This document shows positions 12,702 to 16,041 of a stretch of DNA of 16,041 nt, piece by piece. The stretch is from Methanobrevibacter sp. (GTDB lineage Archaea > Methanobacteriota > Methanobacteria > Methanobacteriales > Methanobacteriaceae), in assembly GCA_017652345.1 (NCBI GenBank), contig JAGCBE010000384.1, forward strand, positions 1 through 16,041. The letters are read 5' to 3'. Both the position numbers and the translations under genes were made by a program. A model generated the notes under the pieces. The model saw only the letters and a program-made list of their open reading frames with translations, had not been told where the DNA came from and ran no database searches. The first letter of the stretch is position 1; every line of letters begins with the position of its first letter.

Positions 12702-14803
12702 TCTTTATACCTCGCTCTCTTACTTGAATTATCAATAAGTAAATTTCTATAATCATCACTTTTTGATAATGTATAACTGGTTGGAAGTAAACAACAACCA
12801 GATTTATCATTTATTTTTCTCTTATTTCCTAAATAATCTGTAAGTTCTACTTCTTCTTGTTCATCAATATAAACAACACTTTGTTTATTTGTTATACTAT
12901 AAGGAAAGTATAATCCATCATTAAAATCTTCAAGTCTTTTTATACATTTAGATCCAGCTTTGGGAACACCAGCAACTGTTATACTAATCTTATCTTTTAT
13001 TATTTCTTTTGTTTTCTTATCTTTTTCATCTCTTTGATAACAATATTTCTTTGCTCCTTGTGTTATGAATTTATTATATGTATGTTTATTTAATCCATTC
13101 GTTTCATATTCATATAATCCAAGTAAATGTTTTACTCCATGAATATCCGTTGGCTCAAATTTTTCTTTATTAATTCGAAGTGCTTTTGATACATAATTAA
13201 TTCGTTTTTCTACATCTTTATTATATTCATAAAAAACATTTTTATTATATCCATCTACAAGTTTTATTGAATCTGTATCCATATATACAACATAATCATC
13301 TAATTCCATAACTCTTCTAAATAATGCCTCTCTTGCATATGCAGTAACAAATATTCCATAACTAAAAGATAAGAATGACTTTTTCTTTTCTTTTAGAAGT
13401 GCCTCTTCTATTTCTTCATTTGTTAGATCTATTTCTTCCCATAATCCAGAATCATCATGATAAACTACATTTGCTCTTATATTATTCGTAACACTCATTC
13501 CATATAAAGCATTAAATTTATTTTTCTCTTTTTGATATTCAAGTTCATATTCTGGATTATCTTTATACTTAGTTTTATTAACATATTTATCAAGAACAAA
13601 CTCAATAAACTTTCTAGGTAGATATGCTAAAGTTGAAAACCATGCTTGTTTTATTTTATATCTTCCTATCTTATAACAATCAAGTATTAAATAAAAATCA
13701 ATATCCGTTATAATCATAGAAAAACTTTTTGCACTTATTATTCGACCATTATCATATACTGCTCCAACAATATCTCTACACTTACTAGAAGATATATAAG
13801 TATTATAATAATTACTTTCTACATCTTCAAATTCTACATCTAATATATAACAGAATCTCCTACTCATATCCTTTACATCTCTTAGTTCTACTTCCTTAAA
13901 TTCACTAGACGGAAACTTATAACTAACAAGTGTATAAGGATAACTTGAAACAATATCCCATGAATCAATATTTTTTAAAACTTTATCTGCAAACAACCAA
14001 CTTGCATGAGTTATTCCTCCAGCAAATGAAAATTGAAGTCTATTAAATATTATTGGATCTATATTAATGGCTTTATTTACAATTCTACGGTACTTCCAAT
14101 CTTTCATTACAATAGATTCTAATTCTTTTCTAACATGTCCAGTTGATGTTGTTGGTATATGCTTTACATCTTCATATGTTTTTAATTCTTCTTTTATATA
14201 ATGATATACAACAAGACAATCATATTCACAATATTTCATCTCTTTATCTGTTAAAGGAGTTCCAGAGTGTCTTAGTAAATTATAATCAAGATCTCCAACC
14301 ATCTTTTCAACTGGTAGATTATAAAGCTTTGGAAGTTGTTTCAAACTAGCATTACTCATAAAATAACTACATTTACAAATAATATTATAATCACTCATTA
14401 TTGAATACATCACTTTACGAGCTTTACGAGCCATTACTTTTTTAAAATGAAAATCTCCTTTTAAAAATTGAAATTCAAATGCTAAGTTATGAATAAATAC
14501 ATATTTCTTTTCTGGAATAAAAGTATCAAGTATAAGTAAAAAACTTTTTAAATCTTCCCAAGTTCTACCATAATAAACTTTATCATTAATTCCAAATTGC
14601 CAAATATACATAGTAGAATAATATGTTATTTCTTCTCTTTCATCTTCTGTTAACTCGTCATAATAAATTGCTGGATAAATATTTCCTCGAAACTTTATGA
14701 ATGAAGTTGTTTCAATGTCGAATGTATAAATATTATTATCAATCTTCTCTCGTTTTCCAAATGTTTTCTTATCATGCCCCTCATATTTATACCATAACTC
14801 CAC
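12698..14803 (-). CDS. Protein-primed family B DNA polymerase, 701 aa
   Basis: Replicates the genome from terminal-protein-bound ends. Exonuclease motifs: ExoI FDIETTSF (D29, E31), ExoII HNLAFEFQFL (N106, with E110 where phi29 has Asp), ExoIII YCEYD (Y191, D195). SFAGGITHA (about 259-267) is the F/YxGG motif linking domains. Motif A is DIVSSYPYTL (D283), motif B KNKFNALYG (K427, N431, Y434, G435), motif C YMDTDS (D509, D511), and the KxY motif is KKY (585-587). The insertions between motifs A and B have the size expected for TPR1 and TPR2. It is longer than phi29 polymerase (575 aa). Start is GTG 14803, seven bases after AGGAGGA (14811-14817), a site that overlaps the terminal-protein stop. 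An ATG at 14805 is out of frame. Confidence 0.97.
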   Translation of the reverse strand: MELWYKYEGHDKKTFGKREKIDNNIYTFDIETTSFIKFRGNIYPAIYYDELTEDEREEITYYSTMYIWQFGINDKVYYGRTWEDLKSFLLILDTFIPEKKYVFIHNLAFEFQFLKGDFHFKKVMARKARKVMYSIMSDYNIICKCSYFMSNASLKQLPKLYNLPVEKMVGDLDYNLLRHSGTPLTDKEMKYCEYDCLVVYHYIKEELKTYEDVKHIPTTSTGHVRKELESIVMKDWKYRRIVNKAINIDPIIFNRLQFSFAGGITHASWLFADKVLKNIDSWDIVSSYPYTLVSYKFPSSEFKEVELRDVKDMSRRFCYILDVEFEDVESNYYNTYISSSKCRDIVGAVYDNGRIISAKSFSMIITDIDFYLILDCYKIGRYKIKQAWFSTLAYLPRKFIEFVLDKYVNKTKYKDNPEYELEYQKEKNKFNALYGMSVTNNIRANVVYHDDSGLWEEIDLTNEEIEEALLKEKKKSFLSFSYGIFVTAYAREALFRRVMELDDYVVYMDTDSIKLVDGYNKNVFYEYNKDVEKRINYVSKALRINKEKFEPTDIHGVKHLLGLYEYETNGLNKHTYNKFITQGAKKYCYQRDEKDKKTKEIIKDKISITVAGVPKAGSKCIKRLEDFNDGLYFPYSITNKQSVVYIDEQEEVELTDYLGNKRKINDKSGCCLLPTSYTLSKSDDYRNLLIDNSSKRARYKE

Positions 14804-14815
14804 ATAGTTATCCTC

Positions 14816-15505
14816 CTATCTATTTTCTTTTATATATTCAATCATTTTCATAACTTTTTCTCGCATATCTTTATCATGATTAATATCGACATTTGCATAT
14901 CTTTCTAATCTATCAAGTAATTCTTCTTCTGATGTATCTTTCTGTATATAATCTACAACATTAGTCCAAACAATACTAGGATTTGAATATTGAGAAATAT
15001 CTTCAAAATCTGTATTATCAAATAAACTATATAAAAGTTCTGCTTGTTCATTTGATATATTATTTCCCATATCACTAAAAGTTGTTTGAAGTGAATTAAT
15101 TACATTTTTACGAGTTTCATTAATTCCTCTTGTTGTTGAAGTCTTAGATTCTAAAAATTGTCTAGTTGCTTGATGTATTGCGATTAAGTTAGTCGTAGAT
15201 AAATTCTTATTTACTTTAATTTTTGGAACACCTTTTTGCTTTGTTAATATTTTTCTTCCTTGTAATTTCTTAACATTCATTCTATTAAGTAGTTTCCCAG
15301 ATGCCCATGTTCCAGTATATCCACTTTTATCCAGATTCCTTAACCTCTTATTTACTAAATCGACTTGATTTTTAGTTTCTCTATATAACTTCTGTTTAGC
15401 TGTTAATTGTTTCGGTGGTTTCCTACTTCTTGCATGAGAAAATCCAGTTCCTTTACTAATATATGTTGATTTCTTCCTTTGTTTTCTATAAGTCTTTCCC
15501 GTCAT
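14816..15505 (-). CDS. Putative genome terminal protein, 229 aa
   Basis: Candidate primer protein that becomes covalently linked to the 5' ends. ATG 15505 follows GAGGTGG, and its start overlaps the stop of the 57-aa gene (TAATG). It immediately precedes the polymerase, the usual place for terminal protein in this group. The N-terminal 110 residues are very basic (MTGKTYRKQRKKSTYISKG, KPPKQLTAKQKLYRETKNQ, KLQGRKILTKQKGVPKIKVN), fitting sequence-nonspecific DNA binding. The C-terminal half is acidic and helical (SNEQAELLYSLFDNTDFED, EEELLDRLERYANVDI). phi29 gp3 is 266 aa. Terminal proteins diverge quickly, so the call relies on context and charge layout, and the priming hydroxyl residue cannot be picked by eye. 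Confidence 0.72.
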   Translation of the reverse strand: MTGKTYRKQRKKSTYISKGTGFSHARSRKPPKQLTAKQKLYRETKNQVDLVNKRLRNLDKSGYTGTWASGKLLNRMNVKKLQGRKILTKQKGVPKIKVNKNLSTTNLIAIHQATRQFLESKTSTTRGINETRKNVINSLQTTFSDMGNNISNEQAELLYSLFDNTDFEDISQYSNPSIVWTNVVDYIQKDTSEEELLDRLERYANVDINHDKDMREKVMKMIEYIKENR

Positions 15506-15678
15506 TATACCACCTCATATTTTATTCCATTAATCTTGAAACATAATATTAATAAATAAAAGAATAATTTACTATTTGTTTTATGGAGTGTCTTACATAC
15601 CTCAATTTTTTCTTTGCCCTCACTATAAGTCATAGATGTATAACCATATTCAATTATCCTATATTTATACCTTTTCAT
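15505..15678 (-). CDS. Hypothetical protein, 57 aa
   Basis: ATG 15678 is preceded by GGAGGTG at a good distance. The protein reads MKRYKYRIIEYGYTSMTYSE then GKEKIEVCKTLHKTNSKLFF and YLLILCFKINGIKYEVV. A short hydrophobic run (LFFYLLILCF, residues 38-47) is too short to be a sure membrane span. Basic and Tyr-rich N-terminus. Its stop overlaps the terminal-protein start by one base, and it follows the 67-aa gene after two bases, so it fits the operon. No recognised family. Small proteins in this position are common in phi29-type phages and are usually early. Confidence 0.7.
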   Translation of the reverse strand: MKRYKYRIIEYGYTSMTYSEGKEKIEVCKTLHKTNSKLFFYLLILCFKINGIKYEVV

Positions 15679-15680
15679 AA

Positions 15681-15884
15681 TTACACCTCCAATTCGTATA
15701 ATATATATTGGTTATCTTCATATCTAATTACATGTTCTTCTATTAGTTCTAATTTATTAATATCAATTACAAAATAAAATCGAAATAAACTAGACCATAC
15801 ACCAATGATATCTTTATTATATAGTTGTTTATAAAATTTGATAAGTACTTCTTTACTCGGCGATCTACATAATTCTTTCTCCAT
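15681..15884 (-). CDS. Hypothetical early protein, 67 aa
   Basis: First leftward gene from the right end. ATG 15884 follows AGGAGGG (15892-15898). Sequence MEKELCRSPSKEVLIKFYKQ, then LYNKDIIGVWSSLFRFYFVI and DINKLELIEEHVIRYEDNQY ILYELEV-type end: mixed alpha/beta, no membrane segment or zinc motif. I do not recognise a family. Its position, about 40 bases inside the inverted repeat, implies very early expression. The two terminal genes (this one and the 155-328 gene) show no evident similarity to each other. Confidence 0.75.
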   Translation of the reverse strand: MEKELCRSPSKEVLIKFYKQLYNKDIIGVWSSLFRFYFVIDINKLELIEEHVIRYEDNQYILYELEV

Positions 15885-15909
15885 ATTACTACCCTCCTAA
15901 ATTAAGTTT

Positions 15910-15951
15910 CTCACACAATATAATAAAAGTCAAGAAAAACTGACACAATAT
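15910..15951 (-). repeat. Direct repeat ATATTGTGTNAG spanning the right ITR edge
   Basis: On the minus strand ATATTGTGTCAG (15940-15951, within the ITR) recurs as ATATTGTGTGAG (15910-15921, outside), exactly 30 bases apart, with one mismatch. Each copy has a TTGAC upstream. It lies directly before the first leftward gene and may be a protein-binding or promoter element. No good -10 box is seen at the right distance from TTGACT here. Confidence 0.5.
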
Positions 15952-16031
15952 ATGTCAAGATTGTCAAGTGTAAAGTGGTTGACAGTTTTATGTGTCAAGT
16001 GGGGAGTAAAGTGGGTGTGTCAAGTGGAGTG
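15927..16031. repeat. Right inverted terminal repeat (105 bp)
   Basis: Exact reverse complement of 1-105; base i on the left corresponds to 16032 minus i. It is the right replication origin. Ten further bases (16032-16041, TAAATAGTTA on the + strand) extend beyond it and have no counterpart on the left, so the natural repeat is probably at least 115 bp. Confidence 0.95.
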
Positions 16032-16041
16032 TAAATAGTTA

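Noticed and set aside
14143..14349. A 68-aa plus-strand frame within the polymerase gene
   Set aside because: It is antisense to the conserved exonuclease region, with no ribosome site and no operon partner.
1..16041. tRNA genes, CRISPR arrays, IS elements or an integrase
   Set aside because: No cloverleaf, regularly spaced repeats, transposase or recombinase motif was seen. The only long repeats are the terminal inverted repeats and the 19-base junction.
1..16041. Alternative genetic code (TGA as Trp) for a mollicute host
   Set aside because: TGA ends the polymerase, peptidase, ATPase and terminal portions of other genes in the right places, and Trp codons are TGG.

Overview
The window is an essentially complete linear genome of about 16 kb from a small phi29-type podovirus (the former Picovirinae: protein-primed, terminal-protein-capped). 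Four things support this. A perfect 105-bp inverted repeat sits at both ends. There is a family B DNA polymerase with the protein-primed motif set, next to a basic terminal-protein candidate. There is a phi29 gp16-type packaging ATPase. The head, collar, tail and appendage proteins resemble phi29 gp8, gp10, gp11, gp9 and gp12. The DNA is strongly AT-rich, genes have AGGAGG-type ribosome binding sites, TGA is a stop and Trp is TGG. A holin resembling the BhlA/UviB family adds to the picture of a low-GC Firmicute host, possibly a Clostridia-type gut bacterium. The species cannot be named from this sequence.

Layout: two convergent transcription blocks meet at a bidirectional terminator near 7950. 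The rightward block (155-7936) starts from a promoter whose -35 box is the last hexamer of the left inverted repeat. It carries a 57-aa protein, a strongly folded intergenic RNA element, a putative ssDNA-binding protein, a holin-like protein, two small proteins and an M23 peptidase. A terminator follows, and its loop doubles as the -35 box of an apparent new promoter. Then come scaffold, major capsid (with two BIG2 domains), a second terminator, portal/upper collar, lower collar and tail spike/appendage.

The leftward block (15884-7968) starts at the right inverted repeat. It carries two small proteins, terminal protein, DNA polymerase, a zinc-ribbon protein, a small HTH-like protein, the packaging ATPase, three related coiled-coil proteins, three very small ORFs (one with a membrane segment) and finally the tail-knob protein. 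Almost every junction overlaps or is separated by a few bases, so the block reads as one translationally coupled operon.

Unusual points: the tail knob and packaging ATPase lie on the replication strand, opposite the other virion genes. The left-end intergenic RNA has a hairpin loop complementary to the Shine-Dalgarno of the next gene. A 19-base ribosome-binding junction is duplicated exactly among the paralogous small genes. An out-of-frame ATG sits 2 bases ahead of the polymerase GTG start. The left terminus is 10 bases shorter than the right, so the true ends are probably incompletely represented. Five small genes (155-328, 9577-9732, 9734-9901, 9864-9971, 15505-15678) are easy to miss and are included.
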